Of a DNA stretch of 64,000 nucleotides, positions 46,201-58,920 are shown piece after piece; within the stretch, counting starts at the first letter, position 1; the number at the start of each line of letters is the position of its first letter. The position numbers and the translations under genes are program-made. The notes below the pieces were generated by a model, which ran no database searches, was not told the origin of the DNA, and was given only the letters and a program-made list of their open reading frames with translations. The DNA comes from Crotophaga sulcirostris (lineage: Eukaryota > Chordata > Aves > Cuculiformes > Crotophagidae): positions 242,725 to 306,724 of the forward strand of contig VYZB01000239.1 in assembly GCA_013397455.1 (NCBI GenBank), read 5' to 3'.

Positions 46201-49200
46201 GAACCTATAGCTGTTCTTGGATAAAAGCCCTAGTTTCAGAACCTGATATTTCACAGAAAGCTGGTCATTGGAAATTGGCAAAAATGGGCATTTGTTTAAT
46301 TAGACTAGTGTTATTTATAGCTGAAGCTATGAATCAGCTATAATTATATATACAGTGGAAGTACATTATCTGTTTTGGAGATAAAAATACTTCACCCTTT
46401 CCCACCATTTCTCTGGTGTCAAGGGCAAGTCTTGACCCTAAGACTGCAATAATCACGACTTGCGGGGTAGTTCTGCATCTTAGATCACCAACGAGACAGT
46501 ATAAAAGTACTTGAGTTTGAATGAATGAGTGTTCAGTCAGGGAAAGCTTTAGCTTCCAAATCAATAGCAGTTTTCTCTCTAATGAAGACCACTGAAGTGT
46601 TACTCTAAATTAAGCTTGTGAAAAAGAAGGAGGAAACCAACCTGACACTCGGTAGAACTGCTGTTTGGAGAACAGTACAATTTTTGGGTGGAATGACCTG
46701 GTAAAGAATTTATATTCATAGAAGAAAAACAGAGGCCAGTAACAATAACAAAAATAACATATATGTGAATATGGGCACGTATATATATAAAAGAATGAAA
46801 GCTTCAGTCAATAGAACAGGATTAGGCAATATTTTCACATTAAATATACTCTTATAGTCAGAATATTTTCTACCAAAATGTTATTTTCAAAAAGGTTGCT
46901 GGGGTGATATCACTCTTTCAATCCAACCAATTTCCTTTGAAGTCTCCCATAATGGTAATTAAATAAATTGCTCTTGCAGTAATTATGGGTCTTTTTTCTA
47001 GAAAAGGAACTATTAGGATGAAAAGAGATGAGGGAGTCTGTCACCAAATGTAATATTTCTAAATACATTGGTACTTGTTACATTTATTGGAAGAAGGACA
47101 GAATACCTATAAACTTTGGACCTTTTTAATTTCTGTAAAGGAAATGTCAATTTGACAGTTGAAATCAGAAACAAAGTAAAATGACTGCTGACAGTTCTGG
47201 AAGTGCACAGAGAAAGAAAATGGAAGTTGTGTCAGTAGAAAGCTTTTAAAGATCATATGTGTTAAGCCCAAGGGAGCTAATGCAAACTAGAAGCCAAAAT
47301 TACCATGTTAGAAGCAAGTAGCTGGTGGATAAAATGGAGGCCACTGAAAGCCCAAGACTAGTGAGCAAATGTTTTATATAAAATGCTGTTCTCCATGCAA
47401 GCACAAATACAACACACGTTCGCAAAAGCATGAGGCTTTGAGGCCAGGTTACTATAGTTCTATTAAGAAGGTTCTTTGTATAGCAGTTCATCAGATCAAA
47501 TACTTCTCATCTCAGTAAATTTTATCATCTTTGATAGAGAGAAATGAGGCTTTCACAGTTCCAAGTAATGCCCAAGTAGATAACTTTATGTTTTACTTGT
47601 ATTTGTCCTCTTGCTTACAAGTCAGGCTAAAATTCTTAGTTGCAGGGTGTTGAGAATACTGAGTTTTATTTATGTATTTCCTCAAATGAACTTCTTTTAA
47701 CTTTGCTGAGGATTCCCCTATTATTTGTGCAAATTTGCCATATACCTGCTAAGCAACCTGTAGCATCCACTGATTTAACCATCAGAACAAGCTGATATAA
47801 CCCTCTGTGTTATTCTCTGGTCCAGTCTAGTATATCAGACTTCACAGAATTTAAATGCAATACTGATGCTTAATAGTTTTGTTCACATTACAAAGAATGA
47901 GAAGTTTTTCATTTAAAAGCCTATGCAAAACTTCAGTGGGTATGTTTTTCTTTGTTTATAATGCCTGATACTCCCATCTTCCTTTTTTCTTTAAATCCCT
48001 TTAGTAAATAATATAAGGTTGCATAAGACTAACCCATGCGGATTAGTATTTGAATTTCTTTGTGGTGTCTTTACAATATCACATCAAAGGATAGTGATAT
48101 AGTGCTCTTCTATGATGCTACCTCTATATTTTCTTGCCACTTCAAGGACCAAAACAGTGTTTATAACTCAAAAATTCACAAGAGCGAGCAAAAGGAAAAG
48201 GAATTATTTGGTACCATTTGTATTTCACCTACAAGCAAAAATAGGTTCCCGGAAATCCAGTGGTCAGAGAGAATATAGCAACAGACAGGCACCAGCTGGA
48301 GAAACTGGATCTGGGGATTCATCCAAGAACTGGGAACATCTTTCTGAACAGACAGACATATTTCTTGTTCAAATGTAATGGTTGTCAGGGTAAACACTGC
48401 CTTAAAAAACCTAATGCAGCTTTTAAAAAAAAAATTCTTTGTGCAAATTTTGTGGAATCCTTCTGGCTTAAGCTTCAGTAAGCGAGCATAGAATCAGATC
48501 CAAATAATGATAAACATTGATCATAAGCAGGAAGAACTCAGTGTGAAGGCCATACACAAGCACTTATATTATGCTATGCTATTTGTAAACACAGCTATAG
48601 CTAAATCCAACTACAATACGTGACAGGAATGATTGCGTAAGACTAAGATTGCTAATATGGATGCATACTAAATACCTATTTAATAATTGGGCTTAATTAA
48701 ATAGTGTTAAAAGCAATTATCCGTGTTTAACATGAACTTGTTAAAATTTCAGAGCTTTGTAAGCCAGTAAAACAGCATTACCATTGCTTACAATGTGCCA
48801 AAGGCTGCATGCAAAGCACAGGCCTCAAGACCCACTAGGACTTGTTAGGCCTCATCAGGGCTTGCTTTGTGGCTCAGTTTTGGTTATCTTATTTGGCTGT
48901 ACCAGCTCAACCAAGGACCAGGTGACTGTTGCCTAATTTGCTTTGGTTTTTTGCTTAGCTTTGGATGAGCGTGTGTTGTAATACAGTTGGTTTATGTACA
49001 TATTTGTAATGAATAGATAACAATAACAACTTGCTATTTCATATGGAATGAACTATCTATGACCCCCAAATAAAATGCAGCATAGAGACAGACATGGGAT
49101 GCTATGAGAAGATTTGTAAGTCCAGATACAAGACAATAGTGGAGGCCTCAGGGCTTTAAACTGCTTACCCGGGGTCAGCTACTGGTCACTGAACAAATGC

Positions 49201-49977
49201 AACTTTGGAAGCAGCACAAGACCAGTTTTGGAGATAACACAGAGAACAAAAAGCAATATTCAATATACATAAAACACTGTTCACAGTAAAATTGGATGTA
49301 ATGTGGAACCACAGGCAAATGAGGAAAGTGAAATGTGTGGAGATGTGGAGCATGTTAGCAAACGTAAAAATGACTCCAGGTGGATTCAGGAGTGAAGAGG
49401 AAGAAGGAACCACTGTTGTATTACTCTGGGATGCAAGGGCCCTCCATCTCCATCCCCACCTGAATATACTTGCCTGAGAGGCAGCTGACAACAAGTGTGA
49501 CAGCAGAGATACTTGAAAGTCTGCGTGTATCATTTTTGACTGCACATAACTTGTATAAGAGCTCAACACGGGTCCTAATAATACTTTGGTTACACTGTTA
49601 AGACCTTAGGTTTAACGGTACACTCTTGGCTTTACACATAATTTTTGTTCCTTTGGCCTAAATGAGCTCCACAAGGTGTAGCATGATAAAGTGATGGAGA
49701 CTTCAGGCAACCTAGACTGAAACCTGTATGCAACACAACAGTGACAGCTCACAGGCAAAGTAGTTCAGTCAAACAAGACACAATGCTATCAACCACGCGT
49801 GAGTTCGTATCAAATTAAACAGAGGCTGTGCTGAAAGGAGGCAACAGCATGTGGGGAGCAGAAGTAACCTGGATAATGACTGGGCCAACAGACTACCAGT
49901 CTCTGCTTAGGAGAGTTGTTTTTGACATTTATTAAAAAAAGCCACTACCATTCTGGGAGGTGGTCTTTATCAAGGAA

Positions 49978-50196
49978 TGCAGGGATAGCACAAGGAAGAA
50001 TGGTTTTATGCTGAAAAAGGGGAGATGTAGATGAGATCTTAGGAAGAAATGTTTTCCTCTGAGGGGATGATGGCACCGGCACAGGTTGCCCTGGAGGTGT
50101 TCAACCTGATCCAAATGAAGGTGTCTTTGCCCATTGCAAGGGGGTTGGAATTGGATGGTCTTTAAGGTCCCTACCAATCCAAACTATGACTGTATT
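49978..50196 (+). repeat. CR1 LINE 3' fragment with internal deletion
   Basis: Plus-oriented. AAGGAAGAATGGTTTTATGC, GCACAGGTTGCCCTGGAGGT, TTGGAATTGGATGGTCTTTA, AGGTCCCTACCAATCCAAAC. The usual stretch between the GTTGCCC and GTGTTCAA blocks is missing. Confidence 0.88.
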
Positions 50197-51999
50197 CTTT
50201 GCTGGCAAGTTTTCCCACTTAGATATTTAATCAATCTTCATATTTGTTAAATGAAAGCACTTCATAAGGAAATCAAATCAGTATAGCTCTACAAGGAGAA
50301 AAACAGATCATTCCATTTGATGTGAGATGTCTTAAATACACAATTATTTTCTTATTCTCTTTATCCTGCAAGTAGTGAAGTAGCAGTAAGCACTGGGTCA
50401 CTAGTTTTACCGGGAAACAGCACAACAGTCTTTGCTGATCTTTCCTTGGAGTCACTTCGATTGCAGAAAGACTGATCCTTGTGATGGGCTGCTCTCTCCT
50501 GTGTTTTATGCAGGGCAGAGAGGGAGAGAAGAGGGAAGTTGTACCACCCACTCTTGAAATGAACAGCTCATTAGTGAGTGCTAAATGCTTGTGCTAACAC
50601 ATTCCCTTTAAAAATTAAGAGAAATATTCTTCTTTCCAACATGCTGCAACTCATACATGACACCAGCAGTATGGTAACAGCTCAGGAGGTCAAGGGAGAG
50701 TCCTTTGGTTGGCTGGTTATTTTTGCTTCAGTAGAACCTCAGTTCACAAAATACAGACTATAGCATGAAATTAAGCCAAGATAGCTAGGCAGCCACTCTG
50801 AGTGACCAGACTTTTGAGGTTACATAATCTGGTTTTATATTCTGGGAAGCGGGGGGGGGAAGGAAGAATGGGAGGCCAAGTACCCAAGTTCTCTTATAGA
50901 AGTAGGTATAAACCCCATAAAAGTACAATAGGATCAGATCCCAGAACCATGACTTTTCAGTATTTCAGGCTGTTGTTTCTAAAAGAAGATTTGATCATTA
51001 ACAGAATGAAAGAATAGCTTGGAGGTTCAGTCCCGTATTTGATTCCAAACAGTATACTGGCTCAGACATCCCCCTTTCTGGCCTCTCCTGTTATCCCACT
51101 GAATTCATTAACAGGTTTTGGCTACTGGCCAAAAGAAATGGTTAATGCATCCCAGAGCCCATATTGTTTGAAATGTCTCTGAGGCAGGAATTCATAGCAT
51201 TGCTATAATAAAATTCAGATTTCAATATTAAGTATACGTCTGTGTACTTGCCACACATACCAGAATTATATAGAAAATCTGAGCCATGAAACTCTGAGGA
51301 AATTGGGAAAATATGCAGTACATCTAGAAAGAGGCCATTAGGACTTGGTTATATTTTTAAGAACAACCTTAAGCAAGAGATAAATCACATATGACATTAC
51401 ACAGCCAGTAGCAATAGACCTAAAAGAAGTACCATTGTCTCGCAAATCCTTCGGTTTTGCCACACCAAAGTACAGCAATTTTAGACTGCTCTAGAGCAGT
51501 TACTACCTTAGATAAGAAAAGATGAGATTGAGCCCTGATTCCACCCTCACTTTGCCCCACCATGCCTCTGTCCATCTCCAAGGAGGTTAATTTTTTCTTT
51601 GTTGAAGTTGTTTAGTGTGTTCTATTCTATTTCCTTTCATATTATGTTTGTTAATATGCATTCAAAGTATAATGAAATATGTGCTTTCCATCCCAAAAGG
51701 GTGCATATTAATCTTCTGTAGGAATTACAAAGTATTGCTTTTATAGACAAGAAGCTGTATAGCTTTTTCCTGCAAAGGAATAGAAGCATAGACTTTGCCT
51801 AAAACCTTGGAACAAACCTTCATTTATGAGACAGGGGAATCATTTTTATTCCACTACATGAATTCAGTGGGCTGCCACAGGCCAGTCATAATCTGTTATT
51901 GTTTCCCTGCAACCTTGTACTATTAATTTTTCTTTTTAATGAACTGTCCAGTCTAGTTTAGCTATGGGAACTATGATGGAGCGGCAATATAAATGGTTT

Positions 52000-52250
52000 A
52001 TGTCATGCCTTTGTCAGAAGGCTTTCCCCTCCAGCACTAGAATGTAATTGAAAAGCCATTTTAAAATAAAGTAACTGAATGGTTGCAAATGCAGGTTGTC
52101 AGGAATAAAGTGGGAAAATCCTTTGCATTACATTAGATTTTACCAATCATAACTTGTGCGACTTTATTAGTGTTTATACAGATCAGTAAAGCCACATAAA
52201 TTGCATATGTTTACATGGTTACATTAGCAAGTATTGCGGAAAGATACTGA
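52000..52250. other. Candidate conserved non-coding element (weak)
   Basis: Non-repetitive AT-rich DNA with several developmental factor-type words (TTTGCATTACATTAG, GCATATGTTTACATGG). Chosen by texture only. Conservation cannot be judged without alignment. Confidence 0.15.
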
Positions 52251-52580
52251 AACCATTTCAAAGTTGTTTTTCTTCAACTGTGACTAACAACACAGCAATC
52301 AGTTTGGTTAAATACCACAAAAGAATTATATGCATTAAATTCTGTTTTATTTTATAGCATACAGAATACATCCATGTTTGAGAGAGCAAACTAGCTTCTG
52401 AGTAGAATTCAAGACAGTTTTTGTTGCATAGGAATCTTTAAATGGCTGCGTACACAGTCATCTTATATATAATATATATATGTGCAAGACATAATTCCAT
52501 TTTTTCTTATACTTAATTTTTCTAGCCCTGGATGTGTGTGTTTGCTCCTGGAGGCATGATAGTGTATGTTTTGGTAAATG

Positions 52581-52616
52581 CTATTATTATTATTATTGTT
52601 ATTGTTATTGTTATTG
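52581..52616. repeat. (ATT)n/(GTT)n microsatellite
   Basis: A run of ATT units passing into ATTGTT units over about 36 nt. A simple tandem repeat, possibly length-variable. Confidence 0.95.
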
Positions 52617-53892
52617 AAGCCCAAAGAGAGCAACTACAGAGAGCATTTCTAATCAAAGCTGACCTCAGTTTTCTCAATAAATTCACATGAAAATTGTTTC
52701 TGAATGACTTTGGTATAGCTTTTGGTTAATACTTCTCACCTTTGCAATAACTATGGAAACTTTGTCAAACAATTTTATTAGAACACATATTTTATAAATC
52801 AACCCAAAATATCTGAGGTTGTTTTGAGTGATAAGTGATTGTATTTCTGGTCAGTTTTTTAGTCAATATATCAATGTTTTAATGCCTTTGTTTCCTATCA
52901 TGGCCAACCTTTGCAGTTTGTGCAGTGCAGTCTCCTTTGCTTAGGCAAATCTCATCCCCTTGGGGAACCTCAGGAGTTTCCTGTGACTTAGCCCAGCCAG
53001 GTCGCTTCAGCCCACAGGGCAGAATACACTGCAGCCCAAATAGGGCTGGGACTTCCCAGAAGGTTGGGAAAATGCAGAGATGAGCGTTTGTTGACTCAGC
53101 TGTTTCAACATAGAGCCGAAACAAACTTTTTGTCACTGAGACTAGAATTTCAGTTCCTGTAGAAGTTGATTGTTCCCTACCACAAACTATACATTTCAAA
53201 AAAAGTCAAGATTCTTTCAAGGCAACAGCACTTCATAAGATATATTTTTCTTTCAAAAAGCAGATAGGAAAATCTAAAGTGTCTGTACTATGAGGTATTG
53301 ATACTATAAGAGCTAGAGCAGTGCGAACACGCTTTCCCACTTGATACCTTTTTGAAGTCTGCAATTTATAACAAAATAATCAGTCTTCTTTGGTACCTGT
53401 TTGACCAGGATTTATGTCTATTCTAACGGTATTTCTAAAGGTATTTTAGCTCAAGCAGAAGTAACAAAATTAGACTCCATCTTGTCATACAGACTGAAAA
53501 GAGACTGACATAAGGAGCTTGCTGTTCTTAAAATTTCACTCTCAGGCCTTATTTTAAAAAGAACCTAAGTATTTGGTGTATAAAGACTGTGGAGGATCTT
53601 CCTACTAAAATGAAAGCTTTTGCCCTGTTTTAAAAGCCTATTTCATTTAGACTACTAATATCCATCCAAAACCACACACAATAAGCTAATCCTGCAGATA
53701 CACTACGTGTTTGTTCTCCACTGCAATTCTATGTGTTGAAGTTGAGAATTAAAAAATTCAGGTCTTAAAATCTGTGGAAATGGCTACTTGTTTAGAAGTG
53801 AATTCAGACTTGTAACATAGGTTAAAGTAGGCAACTGGAGATGTAACACTTTCTGTTCAGGTGTGTAGGCCTCACTAAATATGCCAGCACTG

Positions 53893-54071
53893 TAATGAGA
53901 CAGGGTGCCTAAAGAAGTGGTGGCTGCCCCATCCCTGGAAGTGTTCAAGTCCAGGTTGAATGGGTCTTTGAGCACCCTGATGCATTGAAAGGCGTCCCTG
54001 CCCATGGCAGGGGGTTTGGGACTGGGTAATCTTTAAGATCCTTTCAAACCCAAACCATTCTATGATTCTAA
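53893..54071 (+). repeat. CR1 LINE 3' fragment
   Basis: Plus-oriented. GTGGTGGCTGCCCCATCCCT, GTGTTCAAGTCCAGGTTGAA, GCGTCCCTGCCCATGGCAGG, TTCAAACCCAAACCATTCTA, ending ATGATTCTA. ORFs on the minus strand here are repeat-derived. Confidence 0.93.
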
Positions 54072-55270
54072 GCAATCAAAAACTAATCTTCTTTCCACAC
54101 AACAATTGTGCAGAAAAAAAACTAAACAGCAATTTCCTTCCGCAATCTACTTTGTATGTCAGGAATATCATGTTTTCCCATTATAGTCTAGGCTTACTAT
54201 ACAAGAATTAAAAACAAATAATAAAAAGGATGTAACATATGAAAGAGACAAAGCATACATTATACAACATGATTCATATACCCAGTAAGTTTCTCATTGT
54301 GGATGAGATGGATTTTTAAATATGACAATACTCTTTTTTGAGGTCCCATGGACTCTTTATTCATATAGATTGCTTTTCAGAGTGATATAATCAAGAAGAA
54401 ATTTATCTGTTGTGCCTACCCTCAGTCCCCTTAGAACTTCGGTATAGAAGATCAAAGTAGCACAGGAAGGAAATCCATAGTCAGGATATTCCGACTTAAA
54501 GCAGCAACTGGCCACCTTCAGGTGTCACTGAGTAGCCAGGCCTATTATAGCTCCAAAGGAGCTCAGCAAATGCCTTCCTGCCTGCCCTGTTTTTCTTTGT
54601 TCCATCAGCAGTAGTAAAACACAAATATTTACCTCTTCAACTGTTTGATTATCTAGATACTGTAATGGGAAATTTGCATTCCTGAACAGGCACAATGGCG
54701 GAAACAATTTAAGAATGAAAGGTCCTTCAAAAGAAGAGAAAGAAACTAAGAAGCATATGGATGCACAGGTTTACATGACAATCAACAAAAGCAGTGCTTG
54801 TTCCTCCCCTTTTGCACTTCACACTCCAGCCAAGAGGGAACACCCCACAATCACTCTGCAGGAAGCTTTCTTTCAGAAATGATTTCCTTGAACTCTGGAA
54901 TGTTAAAAAGTCACTTATCTCACGTAGTAAGTGAGAGTGATGGGCCTTGAAGTTTTCCTGGATGGTTATTCCTCACAGTCTTTTTAATTCATAAAAATTA
55001 AATCTACTTGGAAGCGTAGCTCTGAAGTCAAGAACAGGAAGAGTAAAGAGAGGCCTGAACTAAAGCTTGAAGTGAGGTATGAGAAAGTGCCAGAAGAGGT
55101 GAACTGAAACAGCAGTGAGAAAATTCACATAAGAGTTAATGGAGGGGAGACTCTGAGAAACTGAACGCATAACTAATTTAAGATATTGTTGCTGTGTCTT
55201 CTTGACACCAATATATGAATTTGAAACCTAGTCAGGGAGTCTGCAGTCAAACCCAACATTCTATAAGCTA

Positions 55271-55790
55271 CAGAATCATAGAATGGCTTGGGTTGGAACA
55301 GACCTTAAAGCCCATCCAATTCCAACCCCCTGCCATGGGCAGGGACACCTCCCACTGGATCAGGGGGCTCAAAGCCCCATCCAACCTGGCCTTGAACACC
55401 TCCAGGGATGGGGCAGCCACTGCTTCTCTGCGCAGCCTGGGCCAGGGCCTCTCCACCCTCACAGGAAAACACGTCTACCTGAGATCTCAATCTTCCCTCT
55501 TTCAGCTTAAAACTGTTCCCCCTCATCCTATCCCTGCACTCCCTGATCAAGAGCCCCTCCCCAGCTTTCCTGGAGCCCCTTTCAGTACTGGAAGGCTGCT
55601 CTAAGGTCTCCCCAGATCCTTCTCTTCTCCAGGCTGAACAACCCCAACTCTCTCAGCCTGTCCTGGTATGGGAGGTGCTCCAGCCCTTGGATGATCTTCA
55701 TGGTCTCCTCTGGACACACTCCAACAGATCCCTGTCCTTCCTGTGCTGAGGGCAACAGAACTGAACACAAGGCTCCAAAAGCTGTATCTG
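55271..55790 (-). repeat. CR1 LINE fragment, about 520 bp, longest in window
   Basis: Minus-oriented. The plus strand reads CAGAATCATAGAATGGCTTG, CCCATCCAACCTGGCCTTGA, CACCTCCAGGGATGGGGCAG, CAGGCTGAACAACCCCAACT, CTCTCAGCCTGTCCTGGTAT. It is a relatively well preserved 3'UTR plus a little of the 3' coding end of the element. The 129-codon plus-strand ORF at 55215-55604 and its relatives are antisense reading of this repeat. Confidence 0.95.
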
Positions 55791-58700
55791 AACACGAACT
55801 GAGTGCTGCTCACAAAATCTGGCCTTTGTTTCAAGTAAATGACAGAATAAGAATCTCACATGCTGAGCTACAGCTCTTTCTAGAAAGCAAAAGAGCTTAC
55901 ACATTTCCCACCTAAATTTAATTGAATGCAGTTGGTATCACTGTCAAATACACTATTTCAGCCTGATACAAATTGTTGCAGTCTACCTTAACAAGTCAGT
56001 GTATATCATAAACACATATCCCATATAGCTGCTCACAAGGATGTTTAAGTGTACGGCCCATTTGGCTGCCAGAAATAAGATTATCATGATTCAAGGACAT
56101 TTCCACAGAAATGAAGCATCTGTCAAGCAGGACTTGAGTGCATTGAATGTAAAAACTGTGAATGAGTCAGCTAGACAAAGAGCTTTAATATCATGGCTTT
56201 GTACTCTTTATCCTAGACAATTCAGATGGGATCATGCCTTTGATTCTGTAAAAATTATAGTATTTATGTATTTATTATCTATTACATTTAATCTGTCTCT
56301 TTGTTACTTTTAAAAAAGCATGGATACCCCTGTAAATGGACAATTCTCACCTCTATAAAATCACTGGTTTCAGTAATAGCACAACTGAAAGTCACAGATG
56401 ATATGAAAAATTAAAGGCATCCGAGCAGCAGATATAACTATTTTTAGATCTAGGTTTTTCCATACTGCTCTATTTCCACACTTTCCACAGCTGCCTTCTC
56501 TAAAGCCTAAGAATCACTCCTAAATTATTTTTCTAACCCAAGTCTTGGCAGTTATATTAAGCTTAGCAGTATTGCACAAAAATACAAATAAAATAGAGAA
56601 ATAAACCAAATATGTAATTAATCATTCACTCATGTAGCCTTAGAACGGCTAAACTATGAATCTTTTAAACTGATAAAATGGAGCTGAAAGTCTAAATATT
56701 AGAAAATTTCTGTTCTTCCTTGCTACTTTCCTGTGAGTTTTCAAGAGGTTCTCCGATGTTTTAAACAAGAAATTAAACAAGTGATCGAAAAAATGCACCT
56801 TATCAAACTGTGCATTATAGACATAGAAGGTTGGTCAGTGTCCTACAGCGTCAGCTCTCCCAAGTGACAATCATGACCAATGGATAAACTCTGTGATGCA
56901 TGAGAAAAAGTGGCTGACAGTGCACATTAAGGGAGGGATTAGTCATCGCAGAAATACTCCCTATATTGTACAAATATTGAAGATACTATAGAAAAAAGAG
57001 ACTAGCTATGCAGAGAAGATGCATACATTTGGATGTACTACATACCTTCACCCACTGGAAACTCGTTGCCAGTTGATGTAGCATATTCCACACATTTGAA
57101 ATGCCACTTAATGAGACTATGATGACAACACAGATGTAACTTTTCTGCTGCCACTTATCCAGTACTTCAGCTCTGGCTGCAAAGAATGAAAAAATCCGTT
57201 TGAAATCCAATGGAGTGTTGGTAGCAGAAAAAAAAAAGTAACATCTAGCCTATAAACTATCACAAGTAGCCTCAAGAGAATTTGTAGACTAGCAATTAAA
57301 TAATACTTATAATTCCAAGGAGAAAATTAATAAATAGCTTTTACCTTAACAGACTTACTCTTGCCAGAATGTTCCCATAACTAAAATGCTGGAGGCCATA
57401 TCAAAATTCCTTCACATCTTTTTCATTATCTCCTGAAAAAACAGAGTTCTATGGAAAAATCTGTTCTGGGAACATTATTCAATACAAGACATACTGTAGG
57501 GAAAATTAACAGCTGCAGAGGCCATTAGCCAAGAAGATGTGCTTTGAACATTTTATAAGCACTCTAAAGGCAAATTAGAAAATTAGTATTTTTTACCATT
57601 ATGACGAAGGAGGGAGTAGATTATTTAAGTAAAACTACAGCAGGGAAAGGATATCTTGGATAAAACATTTGAAAGGAGAACATGAGCAAGAGGTTCTCCT
57701 GCCTCTATGAATTTGGTTCAGTGGTTAAAATTCTTTCATAAATAGGATAGTGAGTTGAGAGAGTCTGTACAAAGGGTGAGGAAACAAAAAGAAACCAGCT
57801 GAATAATTCCTTATAAGGTGAGGCAAGTCTTTTCTTGAATTTAAATGAGTAAGTTAAGAATGCTCACAGTTTCACAGAGTGGTCCCTCATCATCCTGTGT
57901 TTCTGACAACATGTTCCCACACAAGTATAAAATATACTTAATGTGATTGAACACAAAAGAAATACTAAGTGTGATCTGTTGCTATGAACTGATGCAGACA
58001 CTGTGTCACTGTGTTTCAGATGCTCATTTGATACCCTGGTAGACTTTTAAGTGAGTACTAAATGAAACCTAGGACTAGGATTCTTAACTAAGGAAATCAG
58101 GATAGATATCCAGCACCTTCAAATGTATTAATTGAGAATTTATAACAGGAATTATTGCAAAATAGACTGCAATTTGTGTTGATACATCCAAATGCATACA
58201 TTTCTGCAGTATTTAGCTGTTAAAGTTGTATCATCAACATCAATCCTACATTTCATATGCAGTCTTCACCCCCTTTAAAGCGATCATGTTTTACTTGCAA
58301 GAAACAGCTCAGCTACACAGGCCAAATTTCAAAGTTGCTAGCAAAAATGTTGAAGAGAAATGAATAGGCATTGGCTGACTATTCTGTATTCAATATTGCA
58401 ATATTACACAAACATATTTCATACTTACTCCATCAAAGGGAGGTATAAACTCAGGTAGCTTCTATTGCCAGTTGTGACTGCAGGTATGTCGACTCACTGT
58501 TTTAAAAATTTGTGATACATCTTGAATAAAACCCACATTCCGAGATGGTGAATTTTGCTAAGGTATGTACGTACACAAAGAAGTAAATTTAATTCTGTGT
58601 GATGGCCGAGTCACTAATATACAAAGTACTTGGTTTATAAAAATACTCTATGGCTGCAACATATTTATGCCATTTGCTACAAAGTACACCTGGCATTTTA

Positions 58701-58844
58701 AAACATGCTAATTTTGCAAGCAAATAAACTTTTGTCATAAGGGACCCTTTTAAACTAATTCACAATTCATATGAATGAATAAAAAGAAAGACTAAAACTC
58801 AGTAAACTTTGTCATTCTGATAGTTTGTTCCAATACCTTTACAG

Positions 58845-58920
58845 ATGACGTCTTTGTAGATGACTTTGCAGCTCAAGACTCCTTTTTGCCCAAGACAGAT
58901 GAAGTTGTGAAGTTGCTTAG
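58845..58920 (+). other. Exon-like segment of unknown identity, plus strand
   Basis: 76 bp between an acceptor (GTTCCAATACCTTTACAG, with a branch-like CTGAT upstream) and a perfect consensus donor, GCTTAG|gtaagtat. One frame is open across the segment and reads DVFVDDFAAQDSFLPKTDEV, then VKLL. The other two frames carry early stops. I do not recognise the peptide. It could be an exon of an unannotated gene or lncRNA on the strand opposite CDH11, an exonised piece, or chance. Confidence 0.3.

Noticed and set aside
49186..49569. 127-codon minus-strand ORF
   Set aside because: No recognisable domain or repeat. Length is within chance expectation for 64 kb.
55215..55604. 129-codon plus-strand ORF and several overlapping ones
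   Set aside because: They are antisense reading of a CR1 LINE 3' fragment, with no protein family content.
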